Below are positions 1 to 8,580 of a stretch of DNA of 49,295 bases, piece by piece (position 1 is the first letter of the stretch; each line of letters begins with the position of its first letter). The stretch spans positions 1 through 49,295 of the forward strand of contig CAZCAS010000001.1 in the NCBI GenBank assembly GCA_964496725.1, given 5' to 3'. The notes below the pieces were generated by a model. The model was not told where the DNA came from and ran no database searches. It saw only the letters and a list, made by a program, of their open reading frames with translations. The DNA comes from JAZGHN01 sp964496725 (GTDB taxonomy: Bacteria; Chloroflexota; Dehalococcoidia; Dehalococcoidales; E44-bin46). A program made the position numbers and the translations under genes.

Positions 1-894
1 ATTTATATGACCATCATCACCATATCCACTGTAGGGTATGGTGAGGTTCACCCACTCACCAGCGGAGGGCGGATTTTCAGCATCTTCCTGATTGCGGGTG
101 GTGTTGGTGGGGGGCTATTTGTCTTAACCGCCTTTATCCAGTATGTAATAGAGGGAAGATTGCGCACCGAATTATGGAGGCGACAAATGAAAGGTAAAAT
201 AGCCAAACTAAAAGACCACTTTATTCTCTGCGGCTATGGCAAAGTAGGAGAGGAGGTAGCCCACACCTTTACCGAGGAAGGTATCCCCTTTGTCATTATT
301 GATAGCCGCCCTGATAATATTGCCATGGCTGAAGAAGAGGGTTACCTATGCCTGCTTGGCGACGCTACCAGTGACAAATTGCTAACAGAGGCTGGCGTTG
401 AAAAAGCCAGGGGTCTGGTAGCCGCCGTGGGCAGTGACGCTGATAATACCTACATTACTCTATCGGCTCGGGGGCTGCGCCCCGACCTATTTATTGAGGC
501 TCGAGCCAGCGGCAAGGAGGTAGAGTCAAAGCTAAAGAGGGCTGGAGCTGACCGGGTGGTCTCTCCCAATACCATTGGTGCCCGGCGTATGGCAATGCTC
601 GCCCTGCGCCCGGCAGTAGTTGATTTTATTGACACAGTAACCTATCGCCGCGGGCAAGAACTACTCATGGAAAATATAATCATAAAGAGCGACTCGCCAC
701 TGGCCGGGGTAACTATCGAAACCATTAACCAGCAGGTTAAAACTGTCATCCTGGCAATAAGCAAGAAAAGCGGCAAACTCCTGACTAGCCCACCCGGTGA
801 TACCACTATAGAGGTTGGGGACCGCCTCATCATCATGGGTACCCCCAAGGAACTGACCGCTTTGGAATGTTACTGCGAAGGAGGTCAACCATAA
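1..894 (+). CDS. Potassium channel with RCK (TrkA-N/TrkA-C) domains, 5' end outside window
   Basis: A membrane K+ channel subunit of the pore-plus-cytoplasmic-RCK type. The reading frame is open from base 1, so the N-terminus lies outside the window. Counting from the Met at base 7, the selectivity filter TVGYGE is at residues 8-13, followed by a hydrophobic pore-lining helix (about 22-47). A Rossmann nucleotide-binding RCK-N domain follows, with GYGKVG at 76-81 and acidic residues in IDSRPDN, then a TrkA-C domain to the end. Family knowledge: RCK domains gate the pore by binding nucleotides or ions. The filter ends in Glu where Asp is more common. The TAA stop overlaps the argC ATG by one base (TAATG), so the two are probably co-transcribed with coupled translation. 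High confidence in the family; physiological ligand unknown. Confidence 0.88.
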   Translation: MYMTIITISTVGYGEVHPLTSGGRIFSIFLIAGGVGGGLFVLTAFIQYVIEGRLRTELWRRQMKGKIAKLKDHFILCGYGKVGEEVAHTFTEEGIPFVIIDSRPDNIAMAEEEGYLCLLGDATSDKLLTEAGVEKARGLVAAVGSDADNTYITLSARGLRPDLFIEARASGKEVESKLKRAGADRVVSPNTIGARRMAMLALRPAVVDFIDTVTYRRGQELLMENIIIKSDSPLAGVTIETINQQVKTVILAISKKSGKLLTSPPGDTTIEVGDRLIIMGTPKELTALECYCEGGQP

Positions 895-1928
895 TGAGCA
901 AGGTAGGCATCATCAATGTTACCGGTTACGCGGGTGTTGAGCTAGCCCGACTGCTACACCAGCACCCAGAGGTAGAGCTCATTTCAGTCACCGGACGCAG
1001 TGCTGCTGGGCAGAGGCTAGACCAGGTCTTCCCCCACTTAAGCGGCATAAACCTGACGATTGAAGCTGAGCTGGGGAAGGTAGAGGTGGCTTTCTCTGCT
1101 ATGCCACACCAGGCAAGCGCCAAGGAGGTGGTACCGCTGCTCAACCAGGGCATCAAGGTAGTAGACATCAGCGCCGATTTCAGGCTGAAGGATGCCGCCG
1201 ACTATGAGCGCTGGTATGATTTCACTCACCCCACCCCGCAACTACTTGACAAAGCAGTATATGGCCTGCCTGAGTTATACCGCTCTCAGGTTGCCTCCGC
1301 CCAACTGGTAGCCAATCCGGGCTGCTACCCGACAGGGGCTATTCTGGCCCTCGCCCCAGCGGTCAAAGAGGGGATAATTGAGCCTGATATCATCATCGAT
1401 AGTAAATCGGGGGTATCTGGAGCAGGGAGAACCCTCAGCCTGAAAACCCACTTCTCCGAAGTCAATGAGGATGCTGCCGCTTATGCCCTGGAGGGGCACC
1501 GACATCTGCCCGAGATTGCGCAGGAGCTGAATCTGCTCTCCCCAAGGCAAACGCTTGCCGTAACCTTTGTTCCCCACCTGATACCGATGACAAGAGGGAT
1601 TCTGACCACCTGCTACGCCTCGGTAGCCTCCGGAAAGATATCCGTTGACCAGAAGGGAGGGAAAAAGCTACTTCAGCTCTATCGGGACTTTTACAAGGAT
1701 GAGCCATTCGTCAGGGTGGTTGAGTCTCCACCCCACACCAAGCATACCTGGGGTAACAACTTCTGCCTCGTTCACCCCACCATTGACACCAGAACGGGGA
1801 GGCTGGTGGTTATCAGCGCCATAGATAATCTGGTCAAGGGGGCAGCGGGGCAGGCTGTCCAGAATATGAATCTGATGCTGGGCTTATCTGAAACCACCGG
1901 GCTTGAGGAGTTGGCAATTTATCCCTGA
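894..1928 (+). CDS. argC: N-acetyl-gamma-glutamyl-phosphate reductase
   Basis: Third step of arginine biosynthesis: NADPH-dependent reduction of N-acetylglutamyl phosphate to the semialdehyde, in the cytoplasm. The protein is 344 aa, normal for the family. An N-terminal nucleotide-binding motif (GYAGVEL, about 11-17) is followed by the catalytic Cys144 in NPGCYPTG. The ATG at 894 is preferred over an upstream in-frame ATG at 867 because AAGGAGG at 878-884 sits at the right distance and residues 1-12 then match the usual ArgC N-terminus. It overlaps the preceding stop codon. No other arg genes lie in the window, so the rest of the pathway must be elsewhere. Confidence 0.96.
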   Translation: MSKVGIINVTGYAGVELARLLHQHPEVELISVTGRSAAGQRLDQVFPHLSGINLTIEAELGKVEVAFSAMPHQASAKEVVPLLNQGIKVVDISADFRLKDAADYERWYDFTHPTPQLLDKAVYGLPELYRSQVASAQLVANPGCYPTGAILALAPAVKEGIIEPDIIIDSKSGVSGAGRTLSLKTHFSEVNEDAAAYALEGHRHLPEIAQELNLLSPRQTLAVTFVPHLIPMTRGILTTCYASVASGKISVDQKGGKKLLQLYRDFYKDEPFVRVVESPPHTKHTWGNNFCLVHPTIDTRTGRLVVISAIDNLVKGAAGQAVQNMNLMLGLSETTGLEELAIYP

Positions 1929-1975
1929 GCTCCTCTACACACCCGCTATATTGCTAACTGAGGTAAAACTGGCTT

Positions 1976-2311
1976 TCACATTGCCATGAACTCGCTGATA
2001 TCCAAACTAAACTCCTGCCCATCTGTTACAACCAAGCCCCTCTTTGTCGCAATATATTTGAGTTCACTCAAATTGACTTGAGGAGGTATAACGTTTAAGA
2101 CTACCCTCTTCCCCAGCGGTATCACACGATCCTTCTCTTCAGGCTTTTGAACAAATTCTCCCCTCATGCTATCAAAGGCCCAGGCATGCCCTTTTACCCG
2201 AACCGTACTCTCCCCACACCTTATTACTTCCCCAATAAAGTGGCGACGTAGGTCCTCTGCAGAGTAACGCCGCTCAATGATATGTACTTTTTCTCCAATA
2301 TCAAGAATCAT
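1976..2311 (-). CDS. Conserved hypothetical protein, 111 aa
   Basis: I do not recognise this family. The product is a small soluble protein with no signal peptide or membrane segment and alternating hydrophobic/charged stretches suggesting mostly beta structure (for example GEVIRCGESTVRVKG, GKRVVLNVIPP). It opens with MILDIGEKVHIIERRYS and has one Cys. Codon use looks like that of the neighbouring genes, and the ATG follows a G-rich stretch (AGGGG). It is encoded convergently to argC, with 47 bases between the stops, and stands alone on its strand. A real gene is likely; function unknown. Confidence 0.6.
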   Translation of the reverse strand: MILDIGEKVHIIERRYSAEDLRRHFIGEVIRCGESTVRVKGHAWAFDSMRGEFVQKPEEKDRVIPLGKRVVLNVIPPQVNLSELKYIATKRGLVVTDGQEFSLDISEFMAM

Positions 2312-2621
2312 GGCCCCTGTCTAAAGCTAACAAAATCCCAACTGCCTATCTACGCCAACCAAAGCGCTTCAAGCCCCACTTACATTGTCATCCACCGAAC
2401 GAGGGCATTACAATCCCTTATAAGTACCTCGCCGATAGTCAATTAGTACTGTTACTGCCCAGATATAAAGCTGAGGTACGCGAAGCCTGAGAAGTTTGAG
2501 GGTAGCCCAAGATTGTATCAGGAGATGGCGATATAAGTGCTGTCTGCTCACAAGCGCGAGCAGATGACCAACCCACCACAATATTGCCTCCCACCTGTGC
2601 CTCTGCTATGCTTGGGCCATA
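2312..2621. other. Intergenic region without a recognisable gene
   Basis: This 310-base gap separates two divergently transcribed genes, so it should hold both promoters. I see no clear -35/-10 pair. A TATAAA at about 2465 could serve the plus-strand gene. A 7-base inverted repeat (GTACCTC at 2424-2430, GAGGTAC at 2473-2479) has a long loop and may be chance. A 100-codon minus-strand frame across the region has no recognisable protein character. Confidence 0.4.
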
Positions 2622-3902
2622 GTGAGCAAGGCAACAAGCACTACCAGCACCGATGTCAGTCCTGAGGGGTTCGCCCCTATCGACTACGTCAAGATTACCA
2701 TCTTCGGCTTCGCCATGACTGCTTTGTGGAGCAGCCTTCACGGCATCATCCTGCCGCTGCGCTTATTAGACTTTGTCGCCGAGGCGCAGAAGAATACCTA
2801 CCTCGGGATTCTCACCGCTACCGGCTTGCTCCTGGCTATAGCTACTCAGCCCATAGCGGGGGCATTCAGCGACCGCGCCAGCTTCAGGTGGGGACGGCGA
2901 AGACCCTTCATCCTCATCGGCGCCGTAGTTACACTATCGCTTCTGCCCGGGATAGGCCTTGCCCGCAGCTGTGTCGCCCTTTTCGCCATCTATTACCTAC
3001 TCCAGGTCGGCTCCAATGCGGCACTGGGGCCGTATCAAGCCTTTATCCCTGACCTAGTGCCTGAAGATAAGAAAGGGCGAGCATCAGGGGTGAAGGGGCT
3101 GCTGGAGATAGTGGGCGGGGTTACCTTCATCTGGCTGGTCGGCCACCTGATGACCAACTACTCCACTGGACAGGGAAGCTGGTGGCTATGGCTGAGTCTG
3201 GGGATACTGGGAGCAGTTTCCCTCGGCACCATGATTGGGACGGTACTGACCGTTAAGGAGCAGACGGGGACCGGTGGCACCAGATTGTCCTTACTGCCTA
3301 CTCTGCGCAAAAGCTTCAAGATTGATGTCGAGGCCACCCCTGATTTCAGGCGTTTCCTAGTATCCCGCCTCCTCTTCGTTCTCCCGCTGACTACTTTTAT
3401 GACCTTTGGTCTGTATTTCTTTAAGGATGTCGTCGGTGTAGCCGACCCATCGGCAGTGATGGGCGACTTTGCCCTGGTAACCGGCGGTTGCATGGCAGGT
3501 GCGGTCTATCCCGCCGGGCGCCTCTCCGACAGGTTGGGGAGAAGGCCGGTAGCCTTCGTTTCCGGGCTTATTGGCGCTTTAGGGATTGGGCTACTGTTCT
3601 TCCTCCACAGCTACCATCCTATGCTATTCGCCGCCAGTCTCCTCGGAATCGGCTTGGGGGGTCTCATGGGCAGTAACTGGGCTCTGGCAGTGGACCTAGT
3701 ACCCAGAGATGAAGCGGCAAGATACCTCGGCCTGACCAATCTGGCTACGGCCGGTGGCTCTATCCTTGCCCGCCTCCAGGGACCGATGATTGACTTCGCT
3801 AACGCTTATAGCGCCGGGTTGGGCTATACCGTCATGCTCTGGATTAGTTTTGGCTCTCTTATTGCCAGTTCAATGTTGTTAAGGGGTATTAGGGTAAGGT
3901 AA
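2622..3902 (+). CDS. Major facilitator superfamily transporter
   Basis: A 426-aa integral membrane protein with about 12 hydrophobic segments, the normal size of an MFS permease. The cytoplasmic loop motif between helices 2 and 3 is visible as GAFSDRASFRWGRRRP, and the symmetry-related loop in the second half as GRLSDRLGRRP; these are the family's conserved DRxGRR loops. The arrangement resembles the sugar/cation symporter branch, but the substrate cannot be read from sequence. The start is GTG at 2622. No ATG lies in frame nearby upstream and no good ribosome-binding site is visible, so the N-terminus is uncertain. The 3' end overlaps the convergent gene at 3879-4484 by 24 bases. Confidence 0.85.
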   Translation: MSKATSTTSTDVSPEGFAPIDYVKITIFGFAMTALWSSLHGIILPLRLLDFVAEAQKNTYLGILTATGLLLAIATQPIAGAFSDRASFRWGRRRPFILIGAVVTLSLLPGIGLARSCVALFAIYYLLQVGSNAALGPYQAFIPDLVPEDKKGRASGVKGLLEIVGGVTFIWLVGHLMTNYSTGQGSWWLWLSLGILGAVSLGTMIGTVLTVKEQTGTGGTRLSLLPTLRKSFKIDVEATPDFRRFLVSRLLFVLPLTTFMTFGLYFFKDVVGVADPSAVMGDFALVTGGCMAGAVYPAGRLSDRLGRRPVAFVSGLIGALGIGLLFFLHSYHPMLFAASLLGIGLGGLMGSNWALAVDLVPRDEAARYLGLTNLATAGGSILARLQGPMIDFANAYSAGLGYTVMLWISFGSLIASSMLLRGIRVR

Positions 3903-4484
3903 GGGCATCCACTCGGGTAACTGTACCCACCCGGCACCGAAAGCAGCCATAATGAAATAGGCTAAGCTCCTACCCGCCAGGCATAGCAGAAAAAACTTCC
4001 ATAATGGGTAACGAAGGGCACCAGCAGCTATCCCAGTCAGGTCGTAGGGGAAAAGGGGCACCAGATTAAAGCCAAAGATGATAGGAGCCCCCCACCTCTT
4101 CACCCAGCGCTCCGCCCTGGCATATCCCTTTCGTCGCTGCAAGATTCCGCGTCCGCCATACCCCGCCATATAGCCGGTTAGCTCCCCAATAGTGGCCCCT
4201 GCCCCACCAGCCAACCCCAACAGGGGCGGGAAGAAAATAGACCCCAGTGGATAATATATCCAGAAACTGGGAATAGGGAAAAGAACAGTGGAGTTCCAGA
4301 TAAGACTGACGAGGAAGACGCCGGGATAGCCATAATATTCAAGATATTCAAGTTGGGCAATGCTGGCGAGCTTGCCCTGATAATAGAGGGCACCGATGAC
4401 AACTGAGACGGCGATGACAAAGCACAGGGCTATTATGGGAACAGCTTTCCCTCTCAGCTTATCACGACCGAATATGGTGCGCAT
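3879..4484 (-). CDS. VTT-domain (DedA/TVP38-like) membrane protein
   Basis: A 201-aa inner-membrane protein of the SNARE-associated/VTT (DedA-like) family. A first transmembrane helix (about 15-33) is followed by the core VTT region: hydrophobic stretches, the small-residue segment GLAGGAGATIGELTGYMAGYGGRG (written here only as a description; about 92-115), and the re-entrant motif FGFNLVPLFPYDLTGIAAG at about 147-165. Members of this superfamily are proposed lipid scramblases or transporters in membrane homeostasis; the exact role here is inference. The start ATG is clear and upstream sequence is AT-rich. It overlaps the convergent MFS gene by 24 bases. Confidence 0.78.
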   Translation of the reverse strand: MRTIFGRDKLRGKAVPIIALCFVIAVSVVIGALYYQGKLASIAQLEYLEYYGYPGVFLVSLIWNSTVLFPIPSFWIYYPLGSIFFPPLLGLAGGAGATIGELTGYMAGYGGRGILQRRKGYARAERWVKRWGAPIIFGFNLVPLFPYDLTGIAAGALRYPLWKFFLLCLAGRSLAYFIMAAFGAGWVQLPEWMPLPYPNTP

Positions 4485-4579
4485 TTGCCCTATATAGTAG
4501 CATATTTAAAGGAGAGAACTGAAAAATAGCGACTAAGAAGAAACGGGTCGTTTCAAGGCTAATAAATATCAATACAGCG

Positions 4580-4608
4580 TTGCCCGCCACCACTGTCTCT
4601 GCTATAAT
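4580..4608 (+). promoter_or_regulatory. Promoter of tRNA-Glu
   Basis: TTGCCC (4580-4585), a 17-base spacer and a perfect TATAAT (4603-4608), with the tRNA beginning 11 bases after the -10 box. The same hexamers and spacing precede tRNA-Pro. Confidence 0.8.
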
Positions 4609-4618
4609 TTAGCGGCGT

Positions 4619-4691
4619 GCCCCCATCGTCTAGAGGACTAGGACATCGGCCTTTCAAGCCGGTAACACGGATTCGAATTCCGTTGGGGGCA
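4619..4691 (+). tRNA. tRNA-Glu (anticodon TTC)
   Basis: A complete cloverleaf is visible. The acceptor stem GCCCCCA (4619-4625) pairs with TGGGGGC (4684-4690). The anticodon stem TCGGC/GCCGG encloses loop CTTTCAA with anticodon TTC at 4653-4655, and the T loop has GGATTCGAATTCC. CCA is not encoded after the discriminator A4691. The downstream HIT gene (minus strand) has its stop codon one base away. Confidence 0.97.
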
Positions 4692-4692
4692 C

Positions 4693-5166
4693 TCAGAATT
4701 TGCCCTCTAGTTTCTTATAGGTATCCGCCAATGCCTCAGATATCACCTTGGTTTCAGATATTACTGGCATAAAGTTGGTGTCGCCCTGCCACCGGGGGAC
4801 GATATGAGTGTGGACATGCCCCTCCAGGCCCACGCCCGCTACCTTCCCCGTGTTTGCCCCTATGTTGAAGCCGGCGGGTTTAAATGCCTCCCTTAACACC
4901 TTGAGGCTTCGAGCAACTATCTCTATATGCTCGTGAAGCTCCTCACTGTTCAGCCCATCCAGGCTATCTACATGTCGGTAGGGGGCTATCATCAAGTGCC
5001 CCGGGTTGTAGGGATAGGTGTTCATAATGACGAAGTTTTGCCTTCCCCGATACAGGATGTAATTTAGAGCATCATCACTCTGTTTAGGTTTTGCGCACAG
5101 AAAGCACTCCCCCGATTTCTCCATCATAATATATTCCATACGCCACGGCGCCCAAATTTTCTCCAT
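4693..5166 (-). CDS. HIT-family hydrolase (Ap4A/nucleotide hydrolase-like)
   Basis: A cytoplasmic nucleotide hydrolase/transferase of the histidine-triad superfamily, 157 aa. The diagnostic HxHxH motif is at residues 117-121 (GHVHTHIVP); the last His is the expected catalytic nucleophile. An N-terminal CxxC (21-24) with a downstream His suggests the bound zinc seen in many bacterial HIT proteins of the Ap4A-phosphorylase-like branch. The N-terminus MEKIWAPWRMEYI is typical of that group. The substrate is probably diadenosine tetraphosphate or another AMP-conjugate, which is family knowledge. The ATG has an upstream AGGAGAG ribosome-binding site. It is transcribed divergently from the MBL-fold gene. 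Confidence 0.9.
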   Translation of the reverse strand: MEKIWAPWRMEYIMMEKSGECFLCAKPKQSDDALNYILYRGRQNFVIMNTYPYNPGHLMIAPYRHVDSLDGLNSEELHEHIEIVARSLKVLREAFKPAGFNIGANTGKVAGVGLEGHVHTHIVPRWQGDTNFMPVISETKVISEALADTYKKLEGKF

Positions 5167-5193
5167 TTCTGCTCTCCTTGATTCATTAGTGCT

Positions 5194-5222
5194 ATTTTAG
5201 AGCTTTCGGCGGCGATTGTAAA
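5194..5222 (-). promoter_or_regulatory. Promoter of the HIT gene
   Basis: On the minus strand: TTTACA (5222-5217), 17 bases, TAAAAT (5199-5194). The -35 hexamer lies on the same bases as the -35 of the divergent promoter. Confidence 0.55.
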
Positions 5223-5244
5223 AATTACGTCTGTACTTTATAGT
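5216..5244 (+). promoter_or_regulatory. Promoter of the MBL-fold gene
   Basis: TTGTAA (5216-5221), 17 bases, TATAGT (5239-5244). The ATG at 5255 is only 10 bases past the -10 box and lacks a Shine-Dalgarno sequence, which suggests a leaderless or nearly leaderless transcript. Confidence 0.5.
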
Positions 5245-5254
5245 TACATAAACC

Positions 5255-6040
5255 ATGGAAGATAATAGCTCACCAGAGAATATTATAACCTTTTTAGGGA
5301 CTGGCGGTGCCAGATTTACCGTCATCACCCAGGTCTTAGCTTCAGGCGGCATGTGGCTGAATTTAGACGGCACCGAACTACTCCTCGACCCCGGCCCAGG
5401 TTGTATAGTCCAGTCCACTAAACGGAAGTTGAGAGGCACTAAGCTCAGCGGCATAATCCTCTCCCACCGCCACCTAGACCATTCGGCAGATGTCAACGTC
5501 ATGGTTGAATCCATGACTCAGGGCGGATTCAGGCGGCATGGCCGGCTGTTCGCCCCCGCCGACGCCCTGGGGAGTGAGCCGGTTATCTTCTCCTACCTGA
5601 AAGACTGCCTTGAGGGCATCGAAATTCTACAGGAGGGCAAGTCCTATTCCATAGGCAATATCTCCTTTACCACTCCAGTTCGGCACATACACCCGGTCGA
5701 AACCTACGGCATGGTGTTCACCACCGCTAACCACACCTTCTCCTATATTGCGGACAGCCGCTACTTCGATGGCTTGTGCCAGAGCTACGGGGGCGAGCTA
5801 CTGATTATTAATGTGGTATTTGAAACGCCCAGACCACCCATTGCCCACTTATCGGTGCCTGATGCCAAGCACATTATCGGGGAGTTAAAGCCCAAGGTAG
5901 CCATCCTGACCCACTTTGGTATGACCATATGGCGGGCAAAGCCATGGGAGATAGCCGAGAAGCTGTCTGAGGAGACCGGGGTTAAGGTGATTGCTGCCCG
6001 AGATGGTATGAAGTTCGACCTGACACAATTGGATGTCTGA
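5255..6040 (+). CDS. MBL-fold metallo-hydrolase
   Basis: A 261-aa metallo-beta-lactamase-fold enzyme. The N-terminal glycine-rich strand FLGTGGA is followed by the metal motif SHRHLDHSAD (HxHxDH, about 72-79), with further candidate ligands in the RHIHPVETYG region (His), the ADSRYF segment (Asp) and the C-terminal LTHFGM (His). The arrangement resembles RNase Z/phosphodiesterase-like members, but substrate and gene name cannot be set. No ribosome-binding site precedes the ATG, consistent with a leaderless message. The downstream radical-SAM gene starts within about 10 bases, so the two are probably an operon. Confidence 0.82.
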   Translation: MEDNSSPENIITFLGTGGARFTVITQVLASGGMWLNLDGTELLLDPGPGCIVQSTKRKLRGTKLSGIILSHRHLDHSADVNVMVESMTQGGFRRHGRLFAPADALGSEPVIFSYLKDCLEGIEILQEGKSYSIGNISFTTPVRHIHPVETYGMVFTTANHTFSYIADSRYFDGLCQSYGGELLIINVVFETPRPPIAHLSVPDAKHIIGELKPKVAILTHFGMTIWRAKPWEIAEKLSEETGVKVIAARDGMKFDLTQLDV

Positions 6041-6050
6041 GGAGGAAAGA

Positions 6051-7901
6051 TTGACCCACCTCGATAATATACTAAATCAAGTTATCAAGCCCGCCCGCTA
6101 TACCGGCGGCGAGTGGAATAGCATAGTTAAGGACTGGGACAAGACCCCTATCAAGGTTGCCCTTTCCTACCCGGACCTGTATGAAGTAGGCATGTCCAAT
6201 ATGGCTTTGCCTATCCTGTATGAGATGTTGAACCGCCAGTCCGATGTCCTCGCTGAAAGGGTATATGCCCCGTGGGTGGATATGGCAGAAATAATACGCG
6301 CCAGCGGCACTCCTCTGTTCAGCCTTGAATCCAAGCACCCGCTGAAGGATTTTGATGTTATCGGCTTCTCCCTAGGCTATGAACTCACCTACACCAACGT
6401 ACTGAACATGCTTCATCTAGCCCAAATACCAATGCGAACCTCAGATAGAGACGATTCCCATCCCGTAGTGATAGCCGGTGGTAGCTGTGTCCTTAACCCC
6501 GAGCCAATGGCTGACTTTATTGACTTCTTTATCATCGGGGATGGCGAAGAGATACTGCTGGAGTTGGTTGATAACCTCCGGGATTGGAAACGGCAGGGCA
6601 AGAGAACTGCCAAAGAGGAGCTATTCCGCCAGGTAGCCTCTATCCCCGGCATCTATGTGCCCGGTCTGTATCAGGTAGAGTACCAGGATAACGGTCTATT
6701 TAAAAGCATCACCCCCACTGTAGCCGAGGCTAGCCCCACCATCCGGCGGCGGATAGTGGGCGCGCTCCCTCCTCCGATGACTAAACCGGTTGTCCCCTAC
6801 ATCGAGGTCATCCATGACCGAGGGGCGATAGAGATACAGCGGGGATGCAGTCGTGGCTGCCGCTTTTGCCAGGCTGGCAATATATACCGCCCGGTGCGTG
6901 AGCGTCCCCAAAAAGAGGTGCTCCAGGCAGCAGGGGAGCTTATCGCCAACTGTGGTTACAACGAGATATCCCTTGTCTCATTAAGCACCAGCGACTACAC
7001 CAATATTGATAAGCTTATATTGAGCCTGTTCCATCAATATAAGCACAGTAACCTTACCCTCTCCCTACCCAGTCTCTGCATGGATAGCTTCTCGCTGGAA
7101 CTGATGGATGCCCTCCCCGCAGGTAAAAGGACAGGGCTCACCTTCGCCCCCGAGGCAGGTTGCCGAAGATTGCGGCAGAGCATCAACAAGGATATCGATG
7201 AAGACGCATTCCTAGAGAAGATTGCCGCTGCCTTTGCTCGAGGCTGGACAGGACTCAAGCTATATTTCATGCTCGGCCTGCCCACAGAAACCAATGAAGA
7301 TGTAGAGGGCATAATCCAACTGGCGGATAAAATCGATGCACTAAGTAGGCAGGCTAAAGGGAAAAGGCCTCAGCTAAGAATCAGCCTATCTACCTTCGTG
7401 CCCAAGCCACATACCCCCTTTCAGTGGGTGGCTCAGGAAAGCGAACAGCAGCTAAACCCCAAGCATGAACTCCTTAAGCAAGGATTGCGTCGCAAAGGAA
7501 TCAGGCTATGGTGGCACGACCCTAAAGTCAGCCTGCTAGAGGCAGTATTGTCACGAGGCGATAGGCGACTGGGCAAGGTTATCTATCGCGCCTGGCAACT
7601 GGGCTCAATATTTGATGGCTGGAGCGAGCACTTCAAGTACGAAAATTGGCTGAGCGCCCTTGCTGAGGCTGGCGTTGACCCCGCTTTCTATGCCCAGAGG
7701 GAGCGTTCGTTAGATGAACCCCTGCCCTGGGCTCATATTGACACGGGCATAACTCCAGCCTTCCTGAAGCGGGAATATCAGCGGGCGATAAAGGGCGGAG
7801 AAAAAACCCCTGACTGCCGCCATAAAGATTGCAATGCCTGCGGGCTTGAGCGCTGGCAACCGAATTGCCAGCAAAAACTTAAAGAAACTGGTAGTATATA
7901 A
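6051..7901 (+). CDS. B12-binding-like/radical SAM protein (TIGR03960-like)
   Basis: A 616-aa Fe-S enzyme. The N-terminus (THLDNILNQVIKPARYTGGE) and the following cobalamin-binding-like domain match the radical-SAM family I know as TIGR03960, often found with, or fused to, a DUF2344 protein. The radical-SAM cluster motif CSRGCRFC (CxxxCxxC) lies near residue 270. A Cys-rich tail ends the protein (CRHKDCNACGL...C). The reaction is unknown. TTG at 6051 is preferred over ATG at 6033 because AGGAGG at 6040-6045 lies five bases upstream and residues then align with the family start. No DUF2344 partner is visible; hisH follows directly. Confidence 0.85.
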   Translation: MTHLDNILNQVIKPARYTGGEWNSIVKDWDKTPIKVALSYPDLYEVGMSNMALPILYEMLNRQSDVLAERVYAPWVDMAEIIRASGTPLFSLESKHPLKDFDVIGFSLGYELTYTNVLNMLHLAQIPMRTSDRDDSHPVVIAGGSCVLNPEPMADFIDFFIIGDGEEILLELVDNLRDWKRQGKRTAKEELFRQVASIPGIYVPGLYQVEYQDNGLFKSITPTVAEASPTIRRRIVGALPPPMTKPVVPYIEVIHDRGAIEIQRGCSRGCRFCQAGNIYRPVRERPQKEVLQAAGELIANCGYNEISLVSLSTSDYTNIDKLILSLFHQYKHSNLTLSLPSLCMDSFSLELMDALPAGKRTGLTFAPEAGCRRLRQSINKDIDEDAFLEKIAAAFARGWTGLKLYFMLGLPTETNEDVEGIIQLADKIDALSRQAKGKRPQLRISLSTFVPKPHTPFQWVAQESEQQLNPKHELLKQGLRRKGIRLWWHDPKVSLLEAVLSRGDRRLGKVIYRAWQLGSIFDGWSEHFKYENWLSALAEAGVDPAFYAQRERSLDEPLPWAHIDTGITPAFLKREYQRAIKGGEKTPDCRHKDCNACGLERWQPNCQQKLKETGSI

Positions 7902-7902
7902 A

Positions 7903-8580
7903 ATGATTGCCATAATCGACCACGGCGCCGGAAATTTGCGTAGTGTCGCCAATGCCATCACCAACGTGGGTTATCAGCCAACAGTGACCAGCAATCCCGA
8001 CCATATACTTGACGCACCGGCAGTGATTCTGCCTGGCGTTGGTGCCGCCGGGGATATCATGCATAGTTTAAGAAAAACAGGACTGGACAAGGTCGTTAGC
8101 CAACTCATCTCCGAAAGGCATCCCCTCTTTGCTGTCTGCGTCGGCATGCAGGTCCTGTTCTCAGGAACTGAGGAAGGGGGGTGGCATGAATGCCTAGGGA
8201 TAATTCCAGGAGTGGTAAGGCAGCTGCCTCCAGGACTCAAGGTTCCCCATATGGGCTGGAACCAAGTAAAACAGAGAGCAACGCATCCTATTCTTGAGGC
8301 TATCCCAGATGAAGCCAACTTCTACTTCGTTCACAGCTATTATTGTGTCCCCGATGATACCTCGGTTGTGGCAGCCACAACCGAGTACGGAGTGTCTATA
8401 TGTAGTATCCTAATCAAGGGTAATCTGGTAGCCACCCAGTTCCACCCAGAAAAAAGCGGCCGTTACGGGCTGCAGATGTATACCAACTTTCTAGAGATGG
8501 CGAAGGTTAAAAAGCAAGCTAAATGCAGTTTGGCTAAGGTTTTTGACGATGTTAACCAAAAGGATTATCCCGTGCCTTGA
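7903..8580 (+). CDS. hisH: Imidazole glycerol phosphate synthase, glutaminase subunit
   Basis: Class I glutamine amidotransferase subunit that supplies ammonia to HisF in histidine biosynthesis. The 225-aa product starts MIAIIDHGAGNLRS, the typical HisH N-terminus. The nucleophile Cys is in AVCVGMQVLF (about 82-92) and the catalytic His-Glu pair in TQFHPEKSG near residue 190. ATG 7903 is chosen because it gives the family N-terminus and lies two bases after the upstream stop. The C-terminus runs about 15-20 residues longer than most HisH proteins, through a 32-base overlap with hisF, which implies coupled translation. Confidence 0.95.
   Translation: MIAIIDHGAGNLRSVANAITNVGYQPTVTSNPDHILDAPAVILPGVGAAGDIMHSLRKTGLDKVVSQLISERHPLFAVCVGMQVLFSGTEEGGWHECLGIIPGVVRQLPPGLKVPHMGWNQVKQRATHPILEAIPDEANFYFVHSYYCVPDDTSVVAATTEYGVSICSILIKGNLVATQFHPEKSGRYGLQMYTNFLEMAKVKKQAKCSLAKVFDDVNQKDYPVP

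Noticed and set aside
2439..2741. 100-codon minus-strand frame across the gap before the MFS gene
   Set aside because: It extends into the MFS coding region on the opposite strand and its composition does not look like a protein.
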